DNA from: Oscillospiraceae bacterium | GTDB lineage: Bacteria; Bacillota; Clostridia; Oscillospirales; Oscillospiraceae | Length of the DNA stretch: 64,000 bases | Direction of reading: 5' to 3' | Assembly: GCA_017432615.1 (NCBI GenBank) | Contig: JAFRIV010000023.1 | Coordinates: forward strand, 1 to 64,000 | Notes under the pieces: model-generated | What the model was told of the DNA's origin: nothing | Databases searched by the model: none | Seen by the model: the letters and a program-made list of their open reading frames with translations, nothing else | Program-made: the position numbers and the translations under genes | Part shown: positions 8,883 to 17,306 of the stretch, piece by piece | Layout: every line of letters begins with the position of its first letter | How positions within the stretch are numbered: position 1 is the first letter of the stretch

Positions 8883-9070
8883 CTTATGAATATGCCGTAA
8901 ACGGCACACAGGCACAGAGCACAGAAGAGATTGATCTCTCAGGTATCCGCGAATCGGAACGCGATTTCATCAAATCGGCTTATCGGGAGCAGATTGCGCC
9001 ATGGATCCAGAATTCTATACTGGTGGATAATGAGTTGAAAGCAGGGATAATGGCCGGCAGGAGCGATCAA
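8883..9070 (+). pseudogene. Orphan coding-like segment, possible gene remnant
   Basis: About 60 codons in one plus frame read like ordinary protein, with charged amphipathic character (for example RESERDFIKSAYREQ and QIAPWIQNSILVDNEL). The frame has no ATG or GTG start with a ribosome binding site, and it runs on antisense into the adh terminator and gene. I cannot name a family. It could be a gene remnant or a chance open frame. Confidence 0.25.
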
Positions 9071-9080
9071 AAAACACAGA

Positions 9081-9117
9081 AAAAACACACCCCGGCAGCT
9101 TTTGCTGCCAGGGTGTT
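9081..9117 (-). terminator. Terminator of the alcohol dehydrogenase gene
   Basis: On the minus strand an ACACCCTGGCAGC stem, AAAA loop and GCTGCCGGGGTGT stem are followed by a T-rich run (GTTTTTTC). It lies 29 bases beyond the adh stop. Confidence 0.85.
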
Positions 9118-9145
9118 ACTGCGAAAGGAAAAGACCTTTCTGCAG

Positions 9146-10174
9146 TTATTTTTCCGGATCAATTACAATTTTACAGATATTTTCCCCGGTAAGCATCATC
9201 TCAAAAGCCCGTTTGATCTCACTCAAGCCGAGGCGGTCTGTAACCATCCGGTCAAGGCCAAGGGATATCCAGTTGTCCTCCACGAAGCGGACTCCTTCTT
9301 CAAAATCATGCTGATCATAAAGACGGTTTCCAATCAGCGTCAGTTCTTTAAAGGATACTTTTCCAAGGATGAACTGATATACATCTCCGGAGAGATTCAG
9401 GCTCATCAGTTTTCCGCCGCATCGGCAGAGGTCCGGCATCTGCAACACACAGGAAGCTGCTCCGGAGGTATCATACACCATATCAAAACCACTTCCGCCT
9501 GTCACTTCACGCATCAGATCCATGGCATCTGTGACAGAGGGATTGATGGTCTCGATTCCCATGCTTTCCACAAACTGGCGGCGTCTTTCGTTGATTTCTG
9601 AGACGATTACCCGTTCGCAGCCTGCAGCTCTGGCAAACAGGGCAATGTACAGCCCAACGGTCGCACCGCCGGAAATAAACACTTTGTCACCCGGCTGAAG
9701 TTTGGAATTGACCATCACATGAGCGCCAACCGCAAACGGTTCTCCCAGAATAGCTACTTCATCCGGCGTCTCATCCCGTACGGCCACCAATTTGTCTGTT
9801 GCTACTTTGGTATATTCCGCAAACCCGCCGTCAACATGGATGCCGAGCAGCTTGAGATTTTCACATACCCAGGTCATCCCGCGGCGACACGCTGCACAAT
9901 GTCCGCAGGAGATGATGGGATTCATCAATACCCGTTGCCCTACATGAAACGGTCCGGAATAACCTTCCGGTAATGTTTCGATTCTGCCGAGGATTTCATG
10001 GCTCAGGACAGTAGGGACTGTAGCCGTCATGTGCTTGCCTTTATAAACAACGATGTCACTTCCGCAGACGCCTGCGCGGATTACCCGGATCAAAGCTTCA
10101 TTTTCTCCCGGGACGGGAACAGGGATGTCACATAATTCCAGATCCATCCAGTTTTTTAAGACAGCAGCTTTCAT
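9146..10174 (-). CDS. Zinc-dependent alcohol/polyol dehydrogenase (MDR family)
   Basis: 342 residues, medium-chain dehydrogenase of the sorbitol/threonine/galactitol-phosphate dehydrogenase group. Seen: catalytic zinc Cys in AGVCGSD (about 36-42), SHEILG, the four structural zinc cysteines in CGHCAACRRGMTWVC (about 90-104), and a Rossmann NAD(P) domain from about 160 with an atypical GGATVG motif. It oxidises a secondary alcohol; polyol, sugar or glucoside substrates fit the neighbourhood. It follows lacI on the same strand, with its own promoter in the gap, and faces the ABC sugar importer, so it is likely part of that regulon. Exact substrate unknown. Confidence 0.8.
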   Translation of the reverse strand: MKAAVLKNWMDLELCDIPVPVPGENEALIRVIRAGVCGSDIVVYKGKHMTATVPTVLSHEILGRIETLPEGYSGPFHVGQRVLMNPIISCGHCAACRRGMTWVCENLKLLGIHVDGGFAEYTKVATDKLVAVRDETPDEVAILGEPFAVGAHVMVNSKLQPGDKVFISGGATVGLYIALFARAAGCERVIVSEINERRRQFVESMGIETINPSVTDAMDLMREVTGGSGFDMVYDTSGAASCVLQMPDLCRCGGKLMSLNLSGDVYQFILGKVSFKELTLIGNRLYDQHDFEEGVRFVEDNWISLGLDRMVTDRLGLSEIKRAFEMMLTGENICKIVIDPEK

Positions 10175-10204
10175 GGTTCTTCTCCTTATTTTTTAATTAT
10201 TTTC

Positions 10205-10232
10205 ATTATATCTGCTTTTGAATGGAAAGCAA
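10205..10232 (-). promoter_or_regulatory. Promoter of the alcohol dehydrogenase gene
   Basis: Minus strand: TTGCTT (10227-10232), a 16-bp spacer, TATAAT (10205-10210). It lies in the lacI-adh gap, so adh can be transcribed alone or by read-through from lacI. Confidence 0.6.
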
Positions 10233-10245
10233 GAGGAGAATGTGA

Positions 10246-11247
10246 TTATTTCCGTAAGTCTTTGGTCGTGCCGCCCCAGGCATAGCACACCGGCAAGCAG
10301 ATGTTTGCTTTGGCCGAGGGATGAAGCACCAGGTCCACAGCTACTTCCGCCATCTGTCGAATCGGCTGAACGATGGTTGAACAGGAGTATTGCCGGGTGG
10401 CATAGTCTTCAATTCCGTCATAGCCGATGATCTGTACTTCCTCCGGGATGCGGATCCCCCGGCTTCTTAAAAAGGCACAGACTTTTACTGCAAGCCAGTC
10501 GGTTTTACAGAAGATCCCGTCGAAATCCAGCTTTCCGCCCACAATATGCTCCTGCAAAAAGGAATAAAACGGTGCATCCGTATCCCTGTCGTTGAGGATC
10601 AGCTGCGCAACATCCGCCCCGGCTCGGCGGCAGGCGGTTTCAAATCCCGGACCGCGTTTATCCGCTTCGCCAAGAATATCCGGACCGATCCCCAAGAACA
10701 ACAGTTTTCGACAGCCATACTCTATCAGTTTCTCCGCAGCAAGTTCCCCGCCCCGGAAGTTATCTGACGAAACACAGGAAAAATTCCCAGGGAAATGCCT
10801 GTCAATGGTGACGATGGGCGTGGAAGTATCGATTTCACTGAGGTTGGGGTTGTAAGTCAGGGCAATTACTCCATCCACTTTATTCTGCTGCCCGAGGATC
10901 AGGCATTTTGTTTCGGCTTCCGGGTCATAATTGGTGATCATCAGAAGGCTGCGGCAATCATGCTGCATCAGACAGGCAGTCAATGCATCGGTCAGATGAG
11001 CATAAAAGGGGTGACTGAGAGAGGGCATCAAAAGAGCCACGCAATAGGTTTTATTGGTTTTCAGCCCGCGAGCGTAATTATTCACACGGTAACCCAGTTT
11101 TTCAATGGCGGCTTCCACACTTTTGCGGTAGCCCTCACCCACGGGAAGTCCGTTTATGACTTTGGAAACCGTGCCCAGTGCAACGCCCGCTTCCCGGGCA
11201 ACGTCTTTCATAGTGGGCTGTCCAGCCTCTTTCATATAATGAGTCAC
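10246..11247 (-). CDS. LacI-family transcriptional regulator of the sugar regulon
   Basis: 333 residues. The N-terminal LacI helix-turn-helix (TMKDVAREAGVALGTVSKVI) is followed by the hinge helix and a periplasmic-binding-protein-like sugar domain from about residue 62. It should repress the divergent ABC operon and itself: matching TGWAACGTTWCA sites lie in both promoters. The start is uncertain. GTG at 11247 has an AGAAGG only two bases away, whereas ATG at 11235 has the same site about 13 bases away; neither spacing is ideal. Confidence 0.9.
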   Translation of the reverse strand: MTHYMKEAGQPTMKDVAREAGVALGTVSKVINGLPVGEGYRKSVEAAIEKLGYRVNNYARGLKTNKTYCVALLMPSLSHPFYAHLTDALTACLMQHDCRSLLMITNYDPEAETKCLILGQQNKVDGVIALTYNPNLSEIDTSTPIVTIDRHFPGNFSCVSSDNFRGGELAAEKLIEYGCRKLLFLGIGPDILGEADKRGPGFETACRRAGADVAQLILNDRDTDAPFYSFLQEHIVGGKLDFDGIFCKTDWLAVKVCAFLRSRGIRIPEEVQIIGYDGIEDYATRQYSCSTIVQPIRQMAEVAVDLVLHPSAKANICLPVCYAWGGTTKDLRK

Positions 11248-11260
11248 ATCCTTCTAAAAA

Positions 11261-11283
11261 AATGAAACGTTATTTTCATTATA
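11261..11283 (-). promoter_or_regulatory. lacI -10 box and overlapping operator
   Basis: AATGAAA (11261-11267) and TTTCATT (11274-11280) form a perfect 7-6-7 inverted repeat around CGTTAT. It contains TGAAACGTTATT (11263-11274), which matches 10 of 12 positions of TGWAACGTTWCA. A minus-strand TATAAT (11278-11283) overlaps it, so binding would block lacI transcription (autoregulation). Confidence 0.55.
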
Positions 11284-11391
11284 ATGATTTTTATTTGGGA
11301 TGCAAGCGTTTTTGTTGTGTGCAAATTATACAAATTACAGGACTAAAATTTGTACAGAATAACCAAAATATGATTGAAAAGGAAAATTAAA

Positions 11392-11420
11392 TTGACATTC
11401 CGGGAATTGTATGGTAGATT
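11392..11420 (+). promoter_or_regulatory. Promoter of the ABC sugar importer operon
   Basis: TTGACA (11392-11397), a 17-bp spacer, TAGATT (11415-11420). Confidence 0.7.
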
Positions 11421-11434
11421 TGATTCAACAACCA

Positions 11435-11446
11435 TGTAACGTTTCA
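11435..11446 (+). promoter_or_regulatory. LacI-type operator for the ABC operon
   Basis: TGTAACGTTTCA fits the symmetric pattern TGWAACGTTWCA with the central CG usual for LacI-family operators. It lies about 15 bases after the -10 box, a classic position for repression. It shares the 10-mer TGAAACGTTA (read on the minus strand) with the site in the lacI promoter. Confidence 0.6.
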
Positions 11447-11531
11447 CGACGCTATTTCACGAGTTTTCCTCTCTTAATTGAGTTGCGTGAAACATTGCAC
11501 GGATAAAAAACAGAAAAAGGAAGGAATACCC

Positions 11532-12788
11532 ATGAAAAGAAGAGCTCTTGCACTTATCCTCACCCTTGCCATGATTATGGCATTTGCCCTCTGCGGCGGC
11601 AGCGCATTTGCTGCAAAAAATGTCAGCCTCACCATCTTCAACTCCAAGATGGAGATCCAGAGCCAGATGGAAGAAATGGCTGAAGAGTACTCCAGCACCC
11701 ACGATGTAGACGTAGAAGTCTACTACTCCAGCGATACGGTGGCGGCCCATATGTCCACCAAGTATGCCTCCAATGACCCTTATGTCATCTCCATGGTCGA
11801 CGCTAAAGACATCTTTTCCCTCGGCCCTGATCACGCTATTGATCTTTCTGACCAGGATTGGGTCAAGGAGACTTCTCAGGCTATCAGTGTGGACGGCAAA
11901 GTTCTTGGTTTCCCTGTATGCGTTGAAGCACGCGGTATCCTCTATAATGCGGATGCCATTGAGAAGGTCACCGGCGAAGCATTTGACCCGGCCTCTGTTC
12001 GGACGACAGAGGACTTCCAGGCTCTGATCGATAAGCTCGTTGCAGGCGGTATGGAGACGCCCACCGGTCTTCAGAAGGAAGACTGGTCTCTCGGTGCCCA
12101 CTATCTGCAGCAGGTCTATGAGATGCAGCCGGATCCGGATGCTTTCATTGCTGGAATCAAAGACGGTTCTGTGAAGCTTGCGGAAGACCCCGTATTTAAT
12201 GCCCTGATGGATACCTTTGATGTAATGAAGGAAAACAACTGGAAAAAGGATGCTCCTCTTTCCGCTGTTCGTGAGGACACCGAAATGATGCTTGCCGAGG
12301 GAGAGATCGCTTTCAAATTCGGCGGCAACTGGGACTGGGCAAACATCAGTGCATTTGACTACACCGAGAATATGGGCATGATGCCTGTTCCCAGCGCACT
12401 TGACGAGTACAATACCAAACTCGTCGGTGGCGGTTCCAAGTATTTCTTCATCGACAACACGGTTTCTGAAGAGCAGCAGCAGGCCGCAAAGGACTTTTTG
12501 AATTGGCTCGTCTTTGACGAAGCAGGACAGGACTTCCTCGTCAATACCTGCGCACTGGTTCCGGCATTTGCCAATATCACCCTGCCTGTTTCCGATCCTC
12601 TGGGCGCTTCCGTTAAGTCCTTCGCAGATACGGATTCCCTTATTGCAGACTACCGTTACGCACCGGATGATCACTATGCCAAGAATGGTATCTCCTTCCA
12701 GAAGTATCTTGCCGGCCAGATCGACCGCGCAGGTCTTGCCGCTGAGATCACCGAATACTGGGCAACAGCTGAAGTCGGCGCGCACTGA
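11532..12788 (+). CDS. Carbohydrate ABC transporter, solute-binding protein
   Basis: 418 residues, extracellular solute-binding protein family 1 (MalE-like). A signal peptide (MKRRALALILTLAMIMAFAL) ends at about SAFA-A, residues 24-28. I see no good lipobox, so the protein may be released or held by the permease. A MalE-like fold follows with a ligand-contact segment FKFGGNWDWANISAF near 255-270. ATG 11532 has AAGGAAGGA upstream. It is first in the importer operon, and a hairpin after the stop probably makes it more abundant than the permeases. The substrate is inferred from the downstream hydrolases. Confidence 0.9.
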   Translation: MKRRALALILTLAMIMAFALCGGSAFAAKNVSLTIFNSKMEIQSQMEEMAEEYSSTHDVDVEVYYSSDTVAAHMSTKYASNDPYVISMVDAKDIFSLGPDHAIDLSDQDWVKETSQAISVDGKVLGFPVCVEARGILYNADAIEKVTGEAFDPASVRTTEDFQALIDKLVAGGMETPTGLQKEDWSLGAHYLQQVYEMQPDPDAFIAGIKDGSVKLAEDPVFNALMDTFDVMKENNWKKDAPLSAVREDTEMMLAEGEIAFKFGGNWDWANISAFDYTENMGMMPVPSALDEYNTKLVGGGSKYFFIDNTVSEEQQQAAKDFLNWLVFDEAGQDFLVNTCALVPAFANITLPVSDPLGASVKSFADTDSLIADYRYAPDDHYAKNGISFQKYLAGQIDRAGLAAEITEYWATAEVGAH

Positions 12789-12810
12789 TCTTCTCCCCCT
12801 GTATTCCCTG

Positions 12811-12843
12811 CCGGGCATCGGATGCCTCTGATGCCCGGTTTTT
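12811..12843 (+). terminator. Partial terminator between binding protein and permease genes
   Basis: CCGGGCATC (12811-12819) pairs perfectly with GATGCCCGG (12830-12838), followed by five T. Because the permease genes follow in the same direction, it likely works as a leaky terminator or an mRNA stabiliser that favours the binding protein. Confidence 0.8.
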
Positions 12844-12919
12844 CCTATACGCTGTGAATGGCCGCCTTCACCTCGTAGCATACTGAAATTTTAAGCGGCA
12901 GAATGGAAGCGAATTTTTT

Positions 12920-13798
12920 GTGAAACAAAATACGACCTCCTACAAAATAAAGCAGTATCTAATGTTTGCCGGTCCCGGTACCGCCCTTTTCCTTTGTGTG
13001 GTGATTGTACCGTTTCTCTATGGCCTGTATCTGACGCTTACCAGTTGGGACGGCGTAAGCCTCAGTAAGCCTTTCGTCGGGTTCCAGAACTTTGCTGCAG
13101 CTTTCAAGGATACCACCTACTGGCAGGCAATGGGCCGTACGGTGATCTATTCCATCTTTGCGGTTATTCTGATCAATATTGTGGCGTTTGCACTGGCATT
13201 CCTTGTGACCAGCGGTGTGAAAGGACAGAACTTCTTCCGTGCAGGATTTTTCGTACCGAATCTGATCGGCGGCATTGTCCTCGGTTATGTATGGCAGTTC
13301 GTGTTCAACCGGGCTTTCGTCGCTATCGGGAATCTGTTTTCCGGCGGCACTACGGTATCCCTCCTCTCCACGCCTAACGGCGCTATGTTCTGCCTGATTC
13401 TGGTATCCGTCTGGCAATATGCCGGTTATATGATGCTTATCTATGTGGCCGGCTTTATGAGTGTCTCCAAGGATGTGCAGGAAGCTGCCATGATTGACGG
13501 CTGCACCTCAGCTCAGGCTATGAAAAATGTTACCATCCCGCTGATGCGTTCCAGTTTTGTGCAGTGCATCTTTTTAAGCATTACCCGTTGCTTCGTGGTT
13601 TACGATGTAAACCTTTCTTTGACCAAAGGCGAACCATTCGGTTCATCTGTAATGGCGGCAATGCACGTTTACAATCAGGCTTTCACTTATAAAAATTACG
13701 GGCTTGGTCAGGCGGAAGCCGTCATACTGTTCCTAGTGTGTGCCATCGTCGGTGTGACGCAGGTTCTGGTAGGTAAGAGAGGAGAGGTGGAAGCGTAA
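12920..13798 (+). CDS. Carbohydrate ABC transporter permease (MalF-type)
   Basis: 292 residues with six predicted membrane helices, beginning YLMFAGPGTALFLCVVIVPF. The permease EAA loop (EAAMIDGCTSAQAMKNVTIP) contacts the ATPase and is near residue 190. The start is GTG at 12920 after a modest AATGGAAGCG. It overlaps the next permease by one base (TAATG). No ATP-binding subunit is encoded here; such importers in Firmicutes often share a distant MsmK/UgpC-type ATPase. Confidence 0.92.
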   Translation: MKQNTTSYKIKQYLMFAGPGTALFLCVVIVPFLYGLYLTLTSWDGVSLSKPFVGFQNFAAAFKDTTYWQAMGRTVIYSIFAVILINIVAFALAFLVTSGVKGQNFFRAGFFVPNLIGGIVLGYVWQFVFNRAFVAIGNLFSGGTTVSLLSTPNGAMFCLILVSVWQYAGYMMLIYVAGFMSVSKDVQEAAMIDGCTSAQAMKNVTIPLMRSSFVQCIFLSITRCFVVYDVNLSLTKGEPFGSSVMAAMHVYNQAFTYKNYGLGQAEAVILFLVCAIVGVTQVLVGKRGEVEA

Positions 13799-14661
13799 TG
13801 ACAGAAAATGAAAGAGCTGCAAGGCAAAAACGCATTTCCCATATTGTGATGTGGATCGTGCTGCTGGTCCTGTTTATTTGCTTTATCTTCCCCTTTATTA
13901 TGGTTGTAATCAACGTCTTCAAATCCAAAGCGGATATCATTAAAAATCCTCTTGCTCTGGTTGGTGCCCATGGTTTTACACTGAAAAACTTTCCGGAAGC
14001 AATGAAGAAGATGAAGTTTTGGACAGTATTTGGGAACTCTCTTATCATCACATCCTGTGCCACAGTTTTGACAATCCTGGTTTCCTCCATGACGAGTTTC
14101 GTCATCGTGCGTAATGGGAACTGGAAGTTTTGTACCTTTATCTTCTCTCTAATGATTGCTTCAATGGTCATTCCGTTTCAGGTGCTGATGGTTCCGCTGG
14201 TGTCTGTTTACGGCGGAATTCTGAATGTGCTCAACCATCGCATCACGCTGATCCTGATGCATGTCGGCTTTTCCATTTCCATGGCAGTGTTTATGTTCCA
14301 CGGAGCGATCAAAACAAATATCCCGCTGGCGCTGGAGGAGGCTGCCACTATTGATGGCTGCACCCGCTGGCAGACATGGTGGAAGGTCGTTTTCCCGCTG
14401 CTCAAGCCAACGATTGCCACAGTCGGCATTATCAATGCCATGGCGTACTGGAATGACTATCTTCTGCCCAGCCTTGTCCTGACGAAGAAGAACCTTTATA
14501 CCATTCCTATTGCAACACAGGCTTTCTACGGAACCTATTCCACGGATATCGGCCTTGTGATGGCAGCCCTTCTGTTGGCCATGCTGCCGATCCTCATTCT
14601 TTACGTTTTCCTGCAGCGCTATATTGTCGAGGGTGTGGCCTCCGGTGCTGTCAAGGGCTAA
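13798..14661 (+). CDS. Carbohydrate ABC transporter permease (MalG-type)
   Basis: 287 residues with six helices. The EAA loop EEAATIDGCTRWQTWWKVVFP is near residue 180 and the short polar C-terminus is typical of MalG-type subunits. It pairs with the preceding permease to form the membrane channel of the importer. The start codon shares one base with the previous stop, so the two subunits are made together. Confidence 0.92.
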   Translation: MTENERAARQKRISHIVMWIVLLVLFICFIFPFIMVVINVFKSKADIIKNPLALVGAHGFTLKNFPEAMKKMKFWTVFGNSLIITSCATVLTILVSSMTSFVIVRNGNWKFCTFIFSLMIASMVIPFQVLMVPLVSVYGGILNVLNHRITLILMHVGFSISMAVFMFHGAIKTNIPLALEEAATIDGCTRWQTWWKVVFPLLKPTIATVGIINAMAYWNDYLLPSLVLTKKNLYTIPIATQAFYGTYSTDIGLVMAALLLAMLPILILYVFLQRYIVEGVASGAVKG

Positions 14662-14697
14662 GAAAAGCAACGATCAGCCTTATAGAAGTTTGAACGG

Positions 14698-14730
14698 CTG
14701 CCCCGCCCCTTCTGGGGTGGGGCAGTTTTT
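14698..14730 (+). terminator. Terminator after the permease pair
   Basis: CTGCCCCGCCCC (14698-14709) pairs with GGGGTGGGGCAG (14714-14725) around a TTCT loop with one G-T pair, followed by five T. Very stable. The following yesL-like and GH13 genes must be expressed by read-through or from another promoter. Confidence 0.88.
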
Positions 14731-14771
14731 CTGATGAAAACTGCGGCGGACGAAAAAGCTGGAGGGATAAC

Positions 14772-15377
14772 GTGCTCAGAAAAGTATTTGATATGGAAGG
14801 CCCGATCATGAGTGGGCTTTCGGCAACAGCCGATCTGTTGGTTCTGAATTTGATTACACTCTTCTGCTGCCTGCCTGTGCTTACGGCGGGCGCCGCCTTT
14901 ACCGCACTTTTTGACCAGTGCATCCGTTTAGCCCGGGGAGAGGAGGGCACAGTGGCGAAGGCTTTTTTCCAATCCTTTGCAGACAATTTTAAAAAAAGTA
15001 CTCTTTTCTGGCTGCTGGTGCTCCTGGCGGTACTGTTGCTGGCGGCCGACTATCTGGCAGCTTTGGCATATGTTCCGGCTTTCCGTGTCGGTATAATAGC
15101 CATAGGCCTGATCGTCCTCGCCGTTACCCTCTATGCCTTTGCACTCCTGGCGCGCTATGAAAATACCCTTCTGAAAACACTGAAAAATGCAGCCTCTCTT
15201 GCGGTTGGCTTTTTTCCGCAGACGCTTGCAATGCTGTTCTTTACAGTAGCTCTCTGGGTTGCCGGCATCCGGTTTTTCCAGATCGGGGCACCCGTTCTGC
15301 TGATGTTTGGGCTGTCACTGCCCTGCTATGTGTGCAGTATACTGCTGCGAGGTATATTTGACAAAATAGAAAAATGA
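14772..15377 (+). CDS. DUF624/YesL-family membrane protein
   Basis: 201 residues, with membrane segments at about 17-45, 75-100, 108-130 and 150-190. DUF624 proteins, such as YesL of Bacillus, are found repeatedly beside MalFG-type sugar permeases and are thought to help the importer, but the mechanism is not established. The start is GTG 14772 with GGAGGG eight bases upstream. Context supports a role with the preceding ABC importer. Confidence 0.8.
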   Translation: MLRKVFDMEGPIMSGLSATADLLVLNLITLFCCLPVLTAGAAFTALFDQCIRLARGEEGTVAKAFFQSFADNFKKSTLFWLLVLLAVLLLAADYLAALAYVPAFRVGIIAIGLIVLAVTLYAFALLARYENTLLKTLKNAASLAVGFFPQTLAMLFFTVALWVAGIRFFQIGAPVLLMFGLSLPCYVCSILLRGIFDKIEK

Positions 15378-15443
15378 ACCCGGTAACGAAGCCCGGTTTG
15401 CATTACCGTGTGATGAATTGTTTTATACAGGAGAATACCCCCA

Positions 15444-17285
15444 ATGAGCGATATTGAAAAAATGGAACAACGACTGCAAACATGTTATGATGAACTGAAA
15501 TGGCTTTACTGCGAACTTTATCATAACGATATGCACGCCTTTGAATATTTTATTGAAATGCTCCGCCGCAGTTATCGGGAAAGAAGACCTTCGCTGCGGG
15601 CACTGGATGAAAAACGCCTTGTAGAACCCGGCTGGTATTACAGCAATAAACTGCTCGGTATGATGCTCTATGTAGATGCATTTGCCGGTACACTGAAAGG
15701 GGTGCAGGAAAACCTGCCTTATCTGCAGGAATGCGGCGTCAATTATCTGCACCTGATGCCCTTGCTGAAAACAGTGCGGGAACGCAGTGACGGCGGTTAT
15801 GCGGTGGCGGATTTTCGTACTGTGCAGCCGGAACTTGGTACAATGGAAGACCTGGAGGAACTTGCGGAAGTATGCCATAAGAAAGGGATCAGCCTCTGTC
15901 TGGATTTTGTTATGAACCATACCAGTGAGGATCATCCCTGGGCAAAAGCTGCCCGCGCAGGGGATCCTGTTGCCAGAAGCAGATATTTTTTCTTTGATGA
16001 TTGGGAAATCCCCAATCTGTACGAGCAGACAGTTCCGCAAGTCTTTCCTACGACAGCACCGGGTAATTTTACCTATCTGGATGACTGCGGTAAAATTGTA
16101 ATGACGTTTTTCTATCCTTACCAGTGGGACTTGAACTATGCCAATCCAATGGTACTCAACGATATGACGGAAAATCTTCTGTTTCTGGCAAACCGAGGGA
16201 TGGATGTTATCCGACTGGATGCCATCCCCTATATCTGGAAACAGCTCGGTACTGACTGCCGCAATCTCCCGCAGGTGCATACGCTGGCCAGAATTTTGAA
16301 TCTGGCCTGTGCCATTGTCTGTCCGAGCGTTCTCCTGCTGGGGGAGGTGGTGATGGAGCCGCAGAAGGTTGCACCCTATTTCGGTACGCCGGAGAAACCG
16401 GAATGCCACATGCTTTATAATGTTACCACTATGTGTACCACCTGGCATACTCTTGCCACCCGGGACGTGCGTCTGCTGCGTCGCCAGCTGGAGCAGGTAT
16501 TCGCTCTTCCCGGTAATCCGCTTTTCCAGAACTATCTTCGCTGCCACGACGACATCGGCTGGGGGTTGGATTTTCCCTGGATCAGCCAGTTCGGCAATCT
16601 GGAAGTTCCACACAAACGGTATTTGAATGACTGGTTTACCGGACGTTGGCCGGGAAGCCTTTCCCGGGGGGAACTTTATAATGACGATCCCCGTCTTGGG
16701 GATGCCCGCCTTTGCGGCACTACGGCATCTCTCTGCGGGCTGGAAGCGGCAGAAGGCGGAGAAGTGGAGAAAGCACTGCAGTGTGACTGCATGCTGCATG
16801 CCCTTCTTCTGACGCTCAGTGGATTGCCAGTCCTCTACAGTGGTGATGAGATCGGGCAGCTCAATGACTATTCCTATCATGATGATCCGGAAAAGCGGGA
16901 GGATAGCCGTTATCTTCATCGCGGCAGATTCCGGTGGGATCTTGCGGCCTTACGTCTGGATGAGAAAACGGTTCAGGGCAGGCTGTTTCAGGCTCTCCGT
17001 CATCTGGAAATACTGCGTGCCGAGCATGAGGCATTTCGTGCAGATGCATCTGCAAGCATTTTTGATACCGGCAGCGAGAAAATCCTGGGCATTCACCGGC
17101 AATTCGGAGAAGAATGGTTTACGGCGCTGTTCAATTTCTCAGAGGAAAAATGGACGATTGAAAATCCTGCAGCCGGCGCTTTTGACTTGCTGACCGGGAA
17201 AAGGGTCCTTCGAAAGACATTGGTCTTAGGCGGATATGGCTTTTTCTGGCTCGCGAAGAAGATCGGCAGCAGAAATGAGCAGTGA
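15444..17285 (+). CDS. Amylosucrase-like GH13 glycoside hydrolase (GH13_4)
   Basis: 613 residues, close to the 630 of Neisseria amylosucrase and similar throughout. A helical N-domain is followed by the catalytic barrel. Seen: YVDAFAGTLKGV, YLHLMPL, SDGGYAV, DFVMNHTSEDHPW, nucleophile Asp in VIRLDAIPYIWK, acid/base Glu in LLLGEVVMEP, and the stabiliser HDDIGWGLD. This group splits sucrose, releasing fructose and either building alpha-glucan or hydrolysing it. In the stretch before VFPTTAPGNF the position that I recall as an active-site Arg in the Neisseria enzyme is Pro, so plain sucrose hydrolysis or a different glucoside is possible. No signal peptide. Fructokinase follows. Confidence 0.88.
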   Translation: MSDIEKMEQRLQTCYDELKWLYCELYHNDMHAFEYFIEMLRRSYRERRPSLRALDEKRLVEPGWYYSNKLLGMMLYVDAFAGTLKGVQENLPYLQECGVNYLHLMPLLKTVRERSDGGYAVADFRTVQPELGTMEDLEELAEVCHKKGISLCLDFVMNHTSEDHPWAKAARAGDPVARSRYFFFDDWEIPNLYEQTVPQVFPTTAPGNFTYLDDCGKIVMTFFYPYQWDLNYANPMVLNDMTENLLFLANRGMDVIRLDAIPYIWKQLGTDCRNLPQVHTLARILNLACAIVCPSVLLLGEVVMEPQKVAPYFGTPEKPECHMLYNVTTMCTTWHTLATRDVRLLRRQLEQVFALPGNPLFQNYLRCHDDIGWGLDFPWISQFGNLEVPHKRYLNDWFTGRWPGSLSRGELYNDDPRLGDARLCGTTASLCGLEAAEGGEVEKALQCDCMLHALLLTLSGLPVLYSGDEIGQLNDYSYHDDPEKREDSRYLHRGRFRWDLAALRLDEKTVQGRLFQALRHLEILRAEHEAFRADASASIFDTGSEKILGIHRQFGEEWFTALFNFSEEKWTIENPAAGAFDLLTGKRVLRKTLVLGGYGFFWLAKKIGSRNEQ

Positions 17286-17306
17286 GCTGCTGGAGAGCAA
17301 GGGAAT

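Noticed and set aside
11457..12881. 474-codon open frame on the minus strand
   Set aside because: It is antisense to the whole solute-binding protein gene; the plus-strand protein has a signal peptide, good ribosome binding site and clear family motifs, and the minus frame has no recognisable features.
15423..16919. 498-codon open frame on the minus strand
   Set aside because: Antisense shadow of the amylosucrase-like gene, produced by codon bias; composition is rich in His, Ile and Cys with no family motif.
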